From NCBI GenBank assembly GCA_016722505.1, contig JADKJH010000003.1:186001-250000 (forward strand): a stretch of 64,000 bases of DNA, written 5' to 3'. Origin of the DNA: Holophagaceae bacterium. Lineage in GTDB: Bacteria > Acidobacteriota > Holophagae > Holophagales > Holophagaceae. The position numbers were made by a program, and so were the translations under genes. Below the pieces are notes generated by a model. That model worked only from the letters and a program-made list of their open reading frames with translations, was not told the DNA's origin and did no database searches. Shown one piece after another: positions 28,985 to 38,381 of this stretch; position 1 is the first letter of the stretch; each line of letters opens with the position of its first letter.

Positions 28985-30355
28985 TCAGCTTCCGCCCAGC
29001 GCCATGTCTTCGAGCAGGATCGAAAGTCCGGCGCTGCTGCCGTACCAGCGGAGATCGTTGCCCAGGGCCACGATGCGGGTGAGGAAGTCGCGGAGGTTGC
29101 CGGCGAAGGTGATCTTGTCCACGGCTTCGCAAAGGATGCCATCGCGGATGCGGAGGCCTGACGCGCCCACGCTGAGGTCGCCGCTGACAGGATCCACCGT
29201 GTGCAACCCCATGAGCTCAGTGATGAGCACACCGTTGCCCGCCAGGCGGTGCAGCTCCGCGGCGGATTTCTCCCCGGCTTTTGGGAACAGATTGAACAGC
29301 GTCACGCCAGGATTGCCCCCGAGGCCCCGGCTGGCGGTGCCTGTGGGGGCTTCGCCCATTTCCGCAGCTGTTTTCAGCGTGTGGAGATAGGTCCTCAGCA
29401 TTCCATCCTCCACCAGCACGTTGCGGCGTGTGGATAGGCCCTCGCCATCCCAGGGTTCGCTGCCCAGGCCGTTCGGCAGGCGGCCATCATCGATGAGGGT
29501 GAGCAGGGGGGAAGCGATGCGTTCGCCTTTCTTGCCCGCGAAAAGGCTGCGCTGCTTCAGCACGGATTCCGCCGAAAGCATGCCCGCGATGATGCCGAAG
29601 AGATCCACCGCGACTTCGGGATGCAATACCACCGGGTACTTGCCCGCAGGCAGTGGTTTTGGATTCAGCTTCTGCTCTCCTTTGAGCGCGGCTTCGGCGC
29701 CCACCGCCGCGAGATCGAAGCTGTCCGGATGGCGGCCCATGTCCCAGTGCCAGGAGGCCTGGCGGTCTTCACCGTCCGCAACGGCCAGTTCGATGCTGGC
29801 GGAACAAGAAGACGCCACATCGTAGGCCCGCACGCCCTTTTGTGTAAGCAGCAAGGATGCGCCTTCCCCATCGGCCCAGGTGGCGCCGCGCACCGCCACG
29901 ACCTTGGAAGATGCTTTCCGCGCTGAGTCCTCCAATGCATGGGCCCGCGCGATTCGCTGTTCAGCCGTCAAGGCTGCGCCCCGGCTATCAAAGCGGCTTG
30001 GCAGGTCATCCACTCCTTCGGGATCGGCCTGCCGGATCCAGGGATCCTCGTCACCCAGTTCGGACAATTCCCAGGCCTGGGCGAAGAGATCCCTGAAATC
30101 TGGGCGCGAGAGATCTGTGGTGGTGGCGGAACCAACCTTGATGCCCTTGTCTCCGGAGCGCAAAACGCGAACGCCGATGCCGCCCCGCTTGGAGACGCTC
30201 AGGTCTTCCAACTCGCCGTTCTGGACTTTGGCCTTTCTGGAGCGGGAAACGGAAACAAAGGTTTCCGCACCAAAAGCGCCGAGCTTTTCAGCGTGACGGA
30301 TGCCTTCTTGCAGACTGGATTCCAGGAACTCTGGGATGAATGATCGGAGCATCAT
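28985..30355 (-). CDS. tldE: TldE/PmbA-family subunit of TldD-TldE protease
   Basis: 456-residue non-catalytic partner of the TldD metalloprotease; the E. coli pair processes microcin B17 and CcdA. Conserved features: the N-terminal region with FVSVSRSRKAKVQNGELEDL, GIGVRVLRSGDKG, PVVLHPEVAVDLFGIIAGML where TldD has its zinc motif, and a C-terminal glycine-rich domain (GLGGNPGVTLFN, VGASGLRIRDG). The HExxxH motif is absent, as expected for TldE. It lies 71 bases downstream of the fused coaE-tldD, so the two subunits are made together. A GCGGAG-type repeat sits in the gap. Confidence 0.92.
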   Translation of the reverse strand: MMLRSFIPEFLESSLQEGIRHAEKLGAFGAETFVSVSRSRKAKVQNGELEDLSVSKRGGIGVRVLRSGDKGIKVGSATTTDLSRPDFRDLFAQAWELSELGDEDPWIRQADPEGVDDLPSRFDSRGAALTAEQRIARAHALEDSARKASSKVVAVRGATWADGEGASLLLTQKGVRAYDVASSCSASIELAVADGEDRQASWHWDMGRHPDSFDLAAVGAEAALKGEQKLNPKPLPAGKYPVVLHPEVAVDLFGIIAGMLSAESVLKQRSLFAGKKGERIASPLLTLIDDGRLPNGLGSEPWDGEGLSTRRNVLVEDGMLRTYLHTLKTAAEMGEAPTGTASRGLGGNPGVTLFNLFPKAGEKSAAELHRLAGNGVLITELMGLHTVDPVSGDLSVGASGLRIRDGILCEAVDKITFAGNLRDFLTRIVALGNDLRWYGSSAGLSILLEDMALGGS

Positions 30356-30361
30356 GGGCCT

Positions 30362-30412
30362 ATCGAAAAAGAACTACGCGGAGGGCAGCGGAGTGGCTGA
30401 GGGAAGCGGAGA
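30362..30412. repeat. Purine-rich GCGGAG intergenic repeat
   Basis: Degenerate run (AAGAACTACGCGGAGGGCAG, then AAGCGGAGAAAG) between tldD and tldE. It resembles, on the opposite strand, the GTCTTCGTGG-type runs at 44470 and 60517. Confidence 0.45.
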
Positions 30413-30426
30413 AAGCTGTTGTTAGC

Positions 30427-32514
30427 TCAGATCACCTGCGGCAGCGGTTCCGCGGTGCCGCCCACCACTAGCGCTGGAACAAGGATGGTGGGCAGGGCAT
30501 CGCTGACAGGAACGCCCTGGCCATCCTTGCCGCAGGTGCCAATGTCGAAATGATGAAGGTCTGAACCGATGCGGGTGATGGAAGCCAGCACCTCGGGGCC
30601 GCAGCCGGTGAGCGTCGCGTTCTTCACCGGATACATGGGGACACCTTTTTCCACCCAATAGCCTTCGGTCACTTGGAAGACGAAATTTCCGGTGACGGTG
30701 TCCACCTGCCCACCGCCCATGCGCTTCACCAGCAGGCCGCGGTCCAGATCCTTGAGGATGTCTTCGGGCGCTTCGTTGCCGGGAGCCAGGAAGGTATTGC
30801 GCATGCGGGGAATAGGGAGGTGCCGGTAGCTTTCGCGGCGGCCATTGCCCGTAGCTTCCACACCCATCTTCCGGGCGGTCTTGCGGGACTGGAGGTAGTT
30901 TTTCAGGATGCCATCCTCGATGAGCACGACACGGCTGACGGGATTGCCTTCGTCATCCATGCTCTGGCTGCCCCGCTTGAAGGGCAGGGTGCCATCGTCG
31001 ATGATCGTGACGCCGCTGCCGGCGACCTTCTGGCCCAGTTTTCCGGCAAAGGCGCTCATGCCCGCCAGGGCGAGATCCGCCTCCAGTCCATGGCCGCAGG
31101 CTTCGTGGATCATGGTTCCGCCGGCGGACGAACTGAGCACGACCGGGAAGGTGCCCGCGGGCGCCGGGCGGGCATCGAGCGCCTGGATGCTGAGCCGCAC
31201 CGCTTCCTTGACGATCTTCGCCACGGCTTCATCGGTGAAGAGCTCAAACCCTCTGGTCTCGCCGAGGGCCTGATATCCGCTTTGGAGTTGCACGCCATCG
31301 CCTGAAGTGGCATTGAGCCGCAGCACACCCTGAGTCCGATGATCCGTGCTGAGGCTTGTGTTCCAGGCCCCATCCTTCAATTCGGCGGAGGCGATCCAGA
31401 CGCTTTGGGTGGAATCGCCGTAGCCCACGGAAACCTGCTTGATCGCACCGGGCCGGAGGGTTTCGCCATGTTCCCGAGCCATGGTTTCCGTACGGCGCAC
31501 CAGAGCCACTTTTTCAGACAGTGGGACCGTTGCCGGGTCCATTTCCACGGGGCTGGGCGTGGGGTGGACGAATTCCTGCAATGCCGGAACGGCGGCGGCG
31601 GAACCGTTCCCCGGCGCGGCCAGGAGCTTCGCATCTTCCATCAATTCATCAAAAGTCGGCGCGATCAGATCTGCGAAGCGCGTAGTTTCGCCTTCCATCA
31701 CGCGCAGGCTGGCGCCGAAGGTTTCGCTGGCGACGACATCCTCCATGCGGCCATCGTCCATGCCGAGCGCGCAGGCGCGCCTGCATTCCACGAAGACCTC
31801 GCCATACTGTCCGCCTTTGGAAAGCAGGGTTTCAAGAATCTGTCGGAGTTCTTCGGGCGAGAATTTCGAATTCATGCGGTCCTTCCAACGGCGCTGCCGG
31901 GCAATCCTCCAGTTTGCCAGAAGGTGGGCTTCGGCCCGATCAAGGATCTCGGCGAGATCGCGGCCGTCATTCAGGATCGCCGCGTCGGCATGAAGCAATT
32001 TCTCGGGATCGCGGCTCTGGGAGCGCAAACGGGCGAGGGCCGCTTCTGGGGGAATGCCATCACGCGAAAGCAAGCGGCGCAAGCGCATATTTTCCGGCGC
32101 AGCCACGATCCAGAATTCATCAAAATGGTGGGCCCGGCCTCTCTCAATCCACAAAGCCGCATCCAGCACTGCGCCCTTGGAATCGGGCGGGAGCGCCAGT
32201 AACCGGGCATTGCGAAGGGCTTCGATGCGGGGGTGGAGAATGGCGTTGAGGCGCGCCCGGGCTTGGCCATCATTAAAAATCCGTTGGCCAAGCAGCGCCC
32301 GATCCATGGTGCCGCCAGCGGTCAGGATTTCAGGGCCGAATGCGCGCACCACCTCGGCCAACCCTTGGCTACCGGGTTCCACCACTTCCCGGGCCAGTTG
32401 ATCAGCATCAATGATGATCCAACCGCGCTTGGCCATTTCTTGAGCCACAAAGGTCTTGCCCGTGGCAATGCCGCCACTGAGACCAAGGAGGGGGAAGGGC
32501 AAGTTGAGCATCAC
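30427..32514 (-). CDS. coaE-tldD: Dephospho-CoA kinase fused in frame to TldD metalloprotease
   Basis: 695-residue open frame. Residues 1-213 are CoaE, the last step of CoA synthesis: P-loop GLSGGIATGKTFVAQEMAKR, IIDADQLAREVVEPG, RIFNDGQARARLNAILHPRI. Residues 214-695 are TldD, starting MNSKFSPEELRQIL, with the zinc site HEACGHGLEAD. There is no stop between them. The CoaE frame keeps high third-position GC up to the junction, so no frameshift is needed to explain the join. Yet an AAGGACCGC site precedes the internal ATG at 31875, and a TGA overlaps that ATG in another frame, so separate TldD may also be made. The two functions are unrelated in known biology. Start GTG at 32514 or ATG at 32511. 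Confidence 0.88.
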   Translation of the reverse strand: MMLNLPFPLLGLSGGIATGKTFVAQEMAKRGWIIIDADQLAREVVEPGSQGLAEVVRAFGPEILTAGGTMDRALLGQRIFNDGQARARLNAILHPRIEALRNARLLALPPDSKGAVLDAALWIERGRAHHFDEFWIVAAPENMRLRRLLSRDGIPPEAALARLRSQSRDPEKLLHADAAILNDGRDLAEILDRAEAHLLANWRIARQRRWKDRMNSKFSPEELRQILETLLSKGGQYGEVFVECRRACALGMDDGRMEDVVASETFGASLRVMEGETTRFADLIAPTFDELMEDAKLLAAPGNGSAAAVPALQEFVHPTPSPVEMDPATVPLSEKVALVRRTETMAREHGETLRPGAIKQVSVGYGDSTQSVWIASAELKDGAWNTSLSTDHRTQGVLRLNATSGDGVQLQSGYQALGETRGFELFTDEAVAKIVKEAVRLSIQALDARPAPAGTFPVVLSSSAGGTMIHEACGHGLEADLALAGMSAFAGKLGQKVAGSGVTIIDDGTLPFKRGSQSMDDEGNPVSRVVLIEDGILKNYLQSRKTARKMGVEATGNGRRESYRHLPIPRMRNTFLAPGNEAPEDILKDLDRGLLVKRMGGGQVDTVTGNFVFQVTEGYWVEKGVPMYPVKNATLTGCGPEVLASITRIGSDLHHFDIGTCGKDGQGVPVSDALPTILVPALVVGGTAEPLPQVI
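31873..31887 (-). promoter_or_regulatory. Internal ribosome binding site and ATG for TldD
   Basis: On the minus strand, GGAAGGACCGC stands directly before the ATG at 31875. The spacing is good for independent translation of TldD inside the fused frame. Confidence 0.55.
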
Positions 32515-32565
32515 ACCATAGTAGGCCGTGAGCCTTGAGCCATGATGTTGAAGCTCAAAGCCATT

Positions 32566-33093
32566 TCAAGAAACAGTGACCTCCAGCGTGTACTCCTCTC
32601 CAACTGTGTTCAGTTCGGTGGTGTCTACGACGAAGTAAATGGTCTTGGCCTCTTTGGTGGGATTGGCATAGCGGGCTTCAGGGTTGCCGGTTTTGATCAC
32701 ATTCTGGAGCATTCCTTTTTCTAAGCTGCCCCACTTGTTCATGGTTCTGACAACAAACCAGCCTTCGTGGTGTCCCCGTAGACGCATGTGGACGGCACCT
32801 CCGACGGGGACTTCCACACGATAGGCTTTCCAGCCAGACACATCCGCCACTTTGTCCTTCACCTTGAGCGAACCTTGAGGAAGGGCCACCGCAGGTGTGA
32901 TGCTCCCTGCATGGCGGGCCTGGGTGCGGATTCTGGCACCGATATCGTTGAAATTCATGTCGCGGGCCGGGTCTGCCATCCGGCTGGTGAAGGGGCCCGG
33001 AACGTTCGGTAGTTTGGACCCGTCTATTTCCTGGAAATCCGTTGCGGTGGCTCCCATTAGGGGGAGGATGACGAGAATGCATAGGCGGCGCAT
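32566..33093 (-). CDS. Small secreted protein of unknown function
   Basis: 175 residues. A short signal peptide (CILVILPLMGATA) is followed by a mature domain that reads as beta-rich, with VSGWKAYRVEVPVGGAVHM and, at the end, YFVVDTTELNTVGEEYTLEV. The tail recalls beta-sandwich domains that bind sugars or act as pre-peptidase C-terminal domains, but no family is certain. GGAGCTTCCC precedes the ATG at 33093. It is divergent from accA and 50 bases upstream of coaE-tldD on the same strand. Confidence 0.7.
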   Translation of the reverse strand: MRRLCILVILPLMGATATDFQEIDGSKLPNVPGPFTSRMADPARDMNFNDIGARIRTQARHAGSITPAVALPQGSLKVKDKVADVSGWKAYRVEVPVGGAVHMRLRGHHEGWFVVRTMNKWGSLEKGMLQNVIKTGNPEARYANPTKEAKTIYFVVDTTELNTVGEEYTLEVTVS

Positions 33094-33189
33094 GGGAAGC
33101 TCCTTGTTCCTGATCCACTATGGGTGTGCGGCGGCGAGTGGCAAGGCTCCGGTTCCGGTACACTCGAAACGAACAACTTCGAGGCCTAC

Positions 33190-34149
33190 GTGAGCAACCC
33201 ATCCCCAGAGCAGGTTATGGATTTGGCCCAGCTCGAAAAGCCCATCCTGGAGCTGGAAGCAGAAATCCGCGCCCTTGATATGGACCCGAGCCAGTCCTCC
33301 AAGAAGGAAAAGCTCGAAAAAAAGCTGAAGAAATTGAAGGGCGAGGCTTTCTCCAATCTTACGGACTGGCAGCGGGCTCAGCTGGCGCGCCACCCCAAAC
33401 GGCCTTATACGCTGGATTACATCGAGCGCATCTGCGACCGCTTCGAAGAGATCCACGGGGATCGCAATTTCGGTGACGATGCCGCCATCGTGGGCGGCCT
33501 GGGCTGGATAGATGGGAATCCGGTCATGATCATCGGCCAGCAGAAGGGCCGGGACACCAAACAGAAGATCCTGCGCAATTTCGGCATGCCCAAGCCCGAG
33601 GGCTATCGCAAGGCCTTGCGTTTCATGCACCTGGCTGAAAAATTCCAGCGCCCAGTGCTTTGCCTTATTGACACCCCTGGCGCCTATCCTGGCGTGGATG
33701 CCGAAGAACGCGGCCAAGCCGAAGCCATTGCCCGAAATCTGCTTGAGATGGCCAAGCTGCGGGTGCCCGTGGTGGCGGTGGTCATCGGTGAGGGCGGTTC
33801 CGGCGGCGCCCTGGCTTTGGGCGTGGCGGACCGCGTGTTCATGATGGAGAACGCCATCTATTCGGTGATCTCGCCAGAGGGATGCGCTTCAATTCTCTGG
33901 AAAGACCCAGCCATGGCGGCCCAAGCGGCCAGTGCTCTGAAGCTCACAGCTCCCGCGCTTGTGGATCTGGGCGTTATTGATGGCATCATCCCGGAACCGC
34001 TTGGCGGCGCCCAGGGTGATTGGGACGGTGCCGCAATGGCGCTCAAGGATGCGGTAGGCCAGGCCTTCGCGGAATTGTCTGAAGTGCTGCCCGAGGACCT
34101 GGTGGAAGCCCGCTATCAAAAATTCGCTTCCATGGGTAGCGTGGGCTAG
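33190..34149 (+). CDS. accA: Acetyl-CoA carboxylase carboxyltransferase subunit alpha
   Basis: 319 residues from the GTG at 33190, chosen because GAGG lies seven bases upstream and because VSNPSPEQVMDLAQLEKPIL matches the family N-terminus; the open frame extends 22 codons further without homology. AccA with AccD moves the carboxyl group from biotin to acetyl-CoA, the first step of fatty acid synthesis. Motifs: coiled N-terminal helix pair (KKEKLEKKLKKLKGE), HPKRPYTLDYIERICDRF, GDRNFGDDAAIVGGL, IDTPGAYPGVDAEERGQAEA and the oxyanion-hole GEGGSGGALALGVAD. The stop overlaps the recJ GTG by one base. Confidence 0.95.
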   Translation: MSNPSPEQVMDLAQLEKPILELEAEIRALDMDPSQSSKKEKLEKKLKKLKGEAFSNLTDWQRAQLARHPKRPYTLDYIERICDRFEEIHGDRNFGDDAAIVGGLGWIDGNPVMIIGQQKGRDTKQKILRNFGMPKPEGYRKALRFMHLAEKFQRPVLCLIDTPGAYPGVDAEERGQAEAIARNLLEMAKLRVPVVAVVIGEGGSGGALALGVADRVFMMENAIYSVISPEGCASILWKDPAMAAQAASALKLTAPALVDLGVIDGIIPEPLGGAQGDWDGAAMALKDAVGQAFAELSEVLPEDLVEARYQKFASMGSVG

Positions 34150-35861
34150 TGGTGCCAGGCACGAAAGCCAGTGCCTCCAGCGCCAAGCCTTGGCGTCTCC
34201 GTCGTGTGGTTCCGCCGGGCCCGGAGCCTTGGGGCCGGATGGCGAGGGACTTGGATCTAGATCCAAGGGCCGCTCGCCTCGCCTGGCTGCGGGGGCTGGA
34301 TCATCCAGAAGACCTGGCTTGGAGATTGGATCCGGTGTGGTCCCGTTGCACAGACCCCTACCTGCTTCCGGGAGTGGACGAGGCTGTGGCCTGCATCCGC
34401 CAAGCCATCGAAAAGGGGCTGTCCATCTGTGTCTATGGTGACTATGACGTGGATGGAGTCACCGCCACCGCCTTGCTGGTTCGCGTGTTGGAGAAGCTTG
34501 GCGCCAAGGTCAGGTTTTTCATTCCTAACCGATTTTCAGATGGCTATGGTTTGCACCTGGATTGCATCCGGGAATTAAAGGAATCCCTTCATCCTGATCT
34601 GCTCATTTCGGTGGATTGCGGCGTGCGCAGCGTGGCAGAGGTGTGCGCCAGCAGTGAGCTGGGCATGGAATGGATTATCACCGACCATCATTCACTTGGC
34701 ACCGAATTGCCCCCAGCGAAGGCCATCGTCCATCCCCAACTTGGGGATTACCCGAATCGCTTTCTCGCCGGCGTGGGTGTGGCCTTCAAGGTGGCTCAAG
34801 GGTTGCTGGATTCGGCCCCGGACACGACTTTCCTCGATGGCCTCCTGAAGCTTGTGGCCATCGGCACCATCGCCGATATGATGCCCCTGCACGGGGAAAA
34901 TGCGTTATTGGTGCGTCGGGGCTTGGATGCCCTGCGAGGCGCCAACGGACCTGGTCTTATGGCGCTGCTCAGCGCCGCGCGCATCGAAACTGGGAATGTT
35001 GTCAGGGCACAGGACATCGCCTTTGGCGTGGCGCCGCGCCTTAATGCTGTGGGCCGCATGGGAGGCGCGGAGGATGCGGTGCGGTTGTTGTTGACACGGG
35101 ATTCCGTGGAAGCCCAGCGCCTTGCCGCACGTGTGGAATCCCTGAACACCGAGCGGCGCAAGATCCAGCGCCATCTCGCCATGAACCTATCGGCGCCGGA
35201 CGGCGAGGATTTCGATCTTGTCGTCGAACCATCCGCCCACAAGGGTGTCATCGGCATCGTGGCGGGCCAACGGATGCGCGAAAGTGGGCGTCCCACGGGG
35301 GTCTGCACGGTGCTTGACGGTGTGGCGCAATGCTCGTTGCGCGCCCCGGAAGGCTTTGATCTGGGGGAGCTGCTTCAACTGGCCGGGCCTTTTCTATTGA
35401 GCGGGGGTGGTCATCGAGCCGCGGCCGGCATGAGTTTCGAATTATCCAAGCTACCCTTCGTGCGTCAAAGTTTGCAGCGTGGGGCAGCATTGCAGGCGCG
35501 TGCTTTGAGATCGCCCAGCTTGCCGGTGGACGGCCTCGGCGCAGAACTGGTGCCATCGCCGTTGGAACTGGACCGCCTGGAACCCTTTGGCCAGGGATTT
35601 CCGCCGGTCCTGATGGTGGTGCAGGGTGCGCTTCAAGCAGCGCCCCAGCCCTTCGGCGAAGGCCATGTGAAACTCCGCTTGATGGGCCATTCTGAACCCC
35701 TCACCTGGTTCTCTGGCGCCGAGGCGAGCCTTGGCATGCTGAAGGGAGATGCTATTCGCATGGCCTGCACAGTGCAGGACCAACCACGTTGGGGCCGGAC
35801 CTTCCTGGTGGATGGTCCCGTTGGTGGCGCGATGAATGTGTCCGAGGAGGCAGGCGCGTGA
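34149..35861 (+). CDS. recJ: Single-stranded-DNA-specific exonuclease RecJ
   Basis: 570-residue DHH-family 5'-3' exonuclease acting in recombination and mismatch repair. DHH domain: VYGDYDVDGVTATALL (motif I), ISVDCG (II), WIITDHHSLG (III, the DHH motif), then the FLAGVGVAFKVAQ region. DHHA1 domain with HKGVIGIVAGQR and SGGGHRAAAGMSF; a C-terminal OB-like part. The GTG at 34149 overlaps the accA stop; homology begins near residue 15, which supports the upstream start. Overlap with the next gene is also four bases (GTGA), so accA-recJ-lptCA form one unit. Confidence 0.94.
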   Translation: MVPGTKASASSAKPWRLRRVVPPGPEPWGRMARDLDLDPRAARLAWLRGLDHPEDLAWRLDPVWSRCTDPYLLPGVDEAVACIRQAIEKGLSICVYGDYDVDGVTATALLVRVLEKLGAKVRFFIPNRFSDGYGLHLDCIRELKESLHPDLLISVDCGVRSVAEVCASSELGMEWIITDHHSLGTELPPAKAIVHPQLGDYPNRFLAGVGVAFKVAQGLLDSAPDTTFLDGLLKLVAIGTIADMMPLHGENALLVRRGLDALRGANGPGLMALLSAARIETGNVVRAQDIAFGVAPRLNAVGRMGGAEDAVRLLLTRDSVEAQRLAARVESLNTERRKIQRHLAMNLSAPDGEDFDLVVEPSAHKGVIGIVAGQRMRESGRPTGVCTVLDGVAQCSLRAPEGFDLGELLQLAGPFLLSGGGHRAAAGMSFELSKLPFVRQSLQRGAALQARALRSPSLPVDGLGAELVPSPLELDRLEPFGQGFPPVLMVVQGALQAAPQPFGEGHVKLRLMGHSEPLTWFSGAEASLGMLKGDAIRMACTVQDQPRWGRTFLVDGPVGGAMNVSEEAGA

Positions 35862-37585
35862 ACTCCCTTCGGTGGGCCTCCGCCAGGAATCCCGTGTGGA
35901 CCGCCGCAGGTTGGCTGCTCATCGTCGGGACCATCGGCGCCTGTCTCATCTACATCGGCCGGGGACCCAAGGTGGTGGCGCCGAAAGACAACGTATTTCC
36001 TGGCACGCCCAAGGGAACCCGAGGCACGATCACCGAACAGTTGGACAACGGCCGTTTTGTCCTCTCCTATCGGATCATCGAAGGTCAGGAATCTGATCTG
36101 CATCTGTCGGGTGTCACGGGGGCGCTGGAAGAGCCCGAAGTGCGGTGGGCCATGGTGTCTCCTTCAGCTCAGCGGCAGGAAGGCAAGTGGATCCTCCAGG
36201 CGCCCATGGATTTGCAGGGCATCGCTCCTGGGGGGCAGGTTTTAGGCCGGGGCCGCGTCGAGGGCAAGGGGCCAGCCTTGCGCTGGGAGAAAGGGGCCTG
36301 GGAAGGTTTGGCGCCACTTCATTGGGAAAACTTGGAGGGCGACGGAAAAGGGCGATGGGTGCTTCCGGCGGGCTGGCGCCGCTCAAGCGATGGCCGGATG
36401 GAAGTGGACCAAGGCCCGGTCTTGTGGGAATCCACCGAAGCAGGCCCACTGTTGCGGATGGAGGCCGGTAGCCTTTGGGCCAAGTCGGCTTTTCAAGAAG
36501 GGCTGTTCCGGAACGTGAAGGCCGAAGTGCAAGGTGGCACTATCCAGGCTGATATCGCGGAACTGAAAACTGACCAGTTCAAATGGCCCGGACATTTGAG
36601 TTTTAATCGTGACGATGGGTGGAAGGGCGAGGCCGCCGGTGGATTCGCTCCCAGGCCAAAACCCGGAGCAAGTGTGGATTCCATTGAACTGAGGCAATTC
36701 CAAGCCCATCGTGCAGTGCTTGGGGGAGAGGAACACCTTAGTGCCAACGGAGTCCGCTGGACCAAGGCTGGTCAGCGGCTAGAGGGCAGTGTGACCTGGG
36801 ATCAGCCGTTGGATGGCTTGCGGCTCACACTGAAAAGCCCCCGTATCCTGCTGCGGGAGGCGGCGGGCGATGATCTGCCGGCGGACCTGGCCGTGGGTGA
36901 AGCCAGGGCGGAAGGCACAGCATTGCTCACCTGGGGGAAGCGTAGCCTGAGCAGTCCCCGCGCCGTGGTGCAAAGGGCCACCAGCAAATGGAAGCTTGGA
37001 GCCCCGGTCTATGGCCGGAGCGAAGAGGGGACATTTTCGGCGGGGGCCGGTTCGGGGGACCCCAACCATTGGACTTTTGAAGGGCCTATCGTGGCTGATC
37101 TTTTTGGTGGGGGAAATCTTCGGGGGTCCAGGCTCCAATGGGAGGACACAAGACTAGGCGCTTCGCCATCCTGGATGCTTCAGGGACGGCCCGCGACCTG
37201 GACCCGCCTGAGGGAGCGGCTTACGGGCCTGCGGATCCTCCGCCAAGGCGAACGATTGCAATTCCCCGAAGGCATCATGGGTTCCCTGGCCGCTAGCCAG
37301 GGGGATATGACGCTTCGAGCCGACCACGGGGATTCAGATTCTGCCAGGGTCACGCTTTCGGGCCACGTGGAATGCCAGGGACTGGGGTGGAGGTTGAAGG
37401 CTGATCGCATTTTGGTGGTGCTTGGACCGGGCCGGATCGTCAAGTCGGTGAGGGCCGATGGCGAAGTATTGCTGCGCGGCCGTATGGGGGAAGGCAGGGG
37501 AGAAGCTCTGGATCTGGATATCAATTCCCAAATGGCCCGCTGGCAGGGGCGAGTCCGGGGACTAGCTGAAACTACGGGTCCCTAA
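35858..37585 (+). CDS. lptC: LPS export protein combining LptC-like anchor and LptA/OstA-like region
   Basis: 575 residues from the GTG at 35858 (GAGGAGG ten bases upstream, overlapping the recJ stop). One helix at about 11-33 (AAGWLLIVGTIGACLIYI) anchors it in the inner membrane as in LptC. The long periplasmic part reads as repeated beta-strands with many Trp/Gly and ends in an OstA/LptA-like segment (LKADRILVVLGPGRIVKSV, then ADGEVLLRG). Typical LptC is about 190 residues and LptA about 180; at 575 this protein could supply both bridge and anchor. Position directly before lptB supports the role. Individual domain borders are uncertain. Confidence 0.78.
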   Translation: MNSLRWASARNPVWTAAGWLLIVGTIGACLIYIGRGPKVVAPKDNVFPGTPKGTRGTITEQLDNGRFVLSYRIIEGQESDLHLSGVTGALEEPEVRWAMVSPSAQRQEGKWILQAPMDLQGIAPGGQVLGRGRVEGKGPALRWEKGAWEGLAPLHWENLEGDGKGRWVLPAGWRRSSDGRMEVDQGPVLWESTEAGPLLRMEAGSLWAKSAFQEGLFRNVKAEVQGGTIQADIAELKTDQFKWPGHLSFNRDDGWKGEAAGGFAPRPKPGASVDSIELRQFQAHRAVLGGEEHLSANGVRWTKAGQRLEGSVTWDQPLDGLRLTLKSPRILLREAAGDDLPADLAVGEARAEGTALLTWGKRSLSSPRAVVQRATSKWKLGAPVYGRSEEGTFSAGAGSGDPNHWTFEGPIVADLFGGGNLRGSRLQWEDTRLGASPSWMLQGRPATWTRLRERLTGLRILRQGERLQFPEGIMGSLAASQGDMTLRADHGDSDSARVTLSGHVECQGLGWRLKADRILVVLGPGRIVKSVRADGEVLLRGRMGEGRGEALDLDINSQMARWQGRVRGLAETTGP

Positions 37586-37636
37586 AGGAATACCTAATTT
37601 CTTTACGGACCCGGCATCTTTCTGAGACCTTGAGCC

Positions 37637-38368
37637 ATGACCGAAATCTGCCTGGAGGCAAAAAACCTGAAAAAAACGTTTGGGGACCGCGTCGTGGTTC
37701 GGGACGTGAGTCTGGCGGTGGCGCCCGGCGAGGTTGTAGGGTTGCTCGGTCCCAATGGTGCGGGAAAAACCACCACGTTTTACATGGTGGTGGGCGTAGA
37801 AGCGCCTGATCAGGGTCAAATTTTCTGGCAAGGACGGGATATCACCCAACAACCCATGCATCGCCGAGCCCGCCTGGGTATCGGCTATCTGCCCCAGGAA
37901 TCCAGCGTTTTCCGTGGCCTGACAGTATGGGAAAACCTCATGGCCTTGGGAGAATTGCAACCCATCCCACGAGACGAACAGATTTCGAGATGTGAGCGGT
38001 TGCTTGCAGATTTCCACCTAGGGAAAGTTCGTAACACCAGAGGCATGAGTCTTTCTGGCGGAGAGCGCCGCCGGTGTGAACTGGCGAGAGCCCTGGTGAC
38101 AGATCCAAAAATCATGCTGCTGGACGAGCCATTTGCTGGGGTGGATCCTAAATCAGTCATGGAGATTCAGGGCTTAATTCATGATTTGAAAGAACGTGGC
38201 ATCGGCGTGCTCATTACCGACCACAATGTCCGGGAGACCTTGCACATCGCCGACCGGGCCTATATCTTGGCCGATGGGATGATCATGAAACAGGGGCTGC
38301 CTCAAGAGATCGCCGAAGATCCGGATATTCGACGGGTCTATCTCGGTGAACGGTTTAAGTTGGATTAG
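37637..38368 (+). CDS. lptB: LPS export ABC transporter ATPase
   Basis: 243-residue ATPase that powers extraction of LPS from the inner membrane with LptFG and LptC. Walker A GLLGPNGAGKTTTFYMVVG, Q-loop in IGYLPQESSVFRGLTVWEN, signature LSGGERRRCELARAL, Walker B KIMLLDEPFAGVDP, and switch His in ITDHNVRETL. The C-terminal VRRVYLGE-like ending (IRRVYLGERFKLD) is specific to LptB. It lies between lptCA and rpoN, the usual order in many Gram-negatives. LptF and LptG are not in the window. Confidence 0.96.
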   Translation: MTEICLEAKNLKKTFGDRVVVRDVSLAVAPGEVVGLLGPNGAGKTTTFYMVVGVEAPDQGQIFWQGRDITQQPMHRRARLGIGYLPQESSVFRGLTVWENLMALGELQPIPRDEQISRCERLLADFHLGKVRNTRGMSLSGGERRRCELARALVTDPKIMLLDEPFAGVDPKSVMEIQGLIHDLKERGIGVLITDHNVRETLHIADRAYILADGMIMKQGLPQEIAEDPDIRRVYLGERFKLD

Positions 38369-38381
38369 GATACAAAACAAC

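Noticed and set aside
34696..34710. TTGGCACCGAATTGC, a good sigma-54 (-24/-12) match near rpoN
   Set aside because: It lies deep inside recJ coding sequence with no gene start downstream, and rpoN has no visible autoregulatory site; probably coincidence.
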